The notes beneath the pieces were generated by a model that saw only the letters and a program-made list of their open reading frames with translations, was not told where the DNA came from and did no database searches. A program made the translations under genes and the position numbers. From JBGPBY01 sp041481485 (GTDB taxonomy: Bacteria > Acidobacteriota > Terriglobia > 20CM-2-55-15), in the NCBI GenBank assembly GCA_041481485.1, contig JBGPBY010000431.1, positions 1 through 6,477 on the forward strand: a stretch of 6,477 nucleotides of DNA, in the 5' to 3' direction. Below, piece by piece: positions 6,398 to 6,477 of the stretch. Numbering within the stretch: position 1 is the stretch's first letter; the number at the start of each line of letters is the position of its first letter.

Positions 6398-6477
6398 TGT
6401 AGGGGCGGTCTATGACCGCCCACAATCTATGGGCTTGCATTCCTCAAAATTGTGGGCGGTCATAGACCGCCCCTACA
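6398..6477. repeat. Perfect 29-base inverted repeat with nested palindromes (MITE/REP-like)
   Basis: The left arm 6398-6426 begins TGTAGGGGCGG and ends CCGCCCACAAT. Its exact reverse complement occupies 6449-6477, and a 22-base spacer separates the two. Each arm is itself a near-palindrome, GGGCGGTC and GACCGCCC around a three-base loop (TAT on the left, ATA on the right). The RNA or single strand could therefore fold as one long hairpin or as two short ones. The pattern resembles dispersed non-coding repeats seen in several bacterial phyla. No transposase is next to it. The window ends on the last base of the right arm, so the element may continue beyond it. Confidence 0.85.

Noticed and set aside
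6298..6402. Plus-strand 34-codon frame upstream of the ATPase operon, starting ATGGTCTCAGG
   Set aside because: There is no clear ribosome-binding site, the frame ends inside the inverted repeat and the translation matches nothing I know.

Overview
This window looks like a chromosomal housekeeping segment from a free-living bacterium, probably a member of the Acidobacteriota. That assignment is an inference from four things: the Fe-S (Bacillus-type) PurF, the KMSKS-type TyrRS, a pilus-type ATPase next to a PilZ protein, and modular GC-rich palindromes of a kind I associate with acidobacterial genomes. No 16S gene or other decisive marker is present. The window opens inside purF and closes exactly on the last base of a perfect inverted repeat, so it may be a contig or a contig end that broke in repeats.

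Left half (2-3694, plus strand): a tightly packed operon of purF (3' part), purM, purN and tyrS. Each junction is a 4-base ATGA overlap, so the genes are probably translationally coupled. PurF, PurN and PurM carry out steps 1, 3 and 5 of de novo purine synthesis. TyrS charges tRNA-Tyr and appears to share the transcript. All catalytic residues that I could align from memory are present.

Middle (3695-3993): a 299-base gap between convergent genes with no credible gene. It holds a possible terminator hairpin after tyrS and a modular palindromic repeat. Two copies of a two-part unit face each other in inverted orientation, with a third half-copy beside them.

Right half (6224-3994, minus strand): a two-gene operon. 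It encodes a GspE/PilB-family assembly ATPase with an N-terminal MshEN domain and a C-terminal zinc ribbon, followed 11 bases later by a small single-domain PilZ protein. Both carry recognisable c-di-GMP-binding motifs, so this pair may tie a type IV pilus or type II secretion machine to c-di-GMP at two points. Upstream lies a short leader without a convincing promoter, then a perfect 29-base inverted repeat with nested palindromes at the window edge.

I see no clearly new system. The points most worth following are the double c-di-GMP receptor operon, the zinc-ribbon extension of the ATPase, and the two repeat families.
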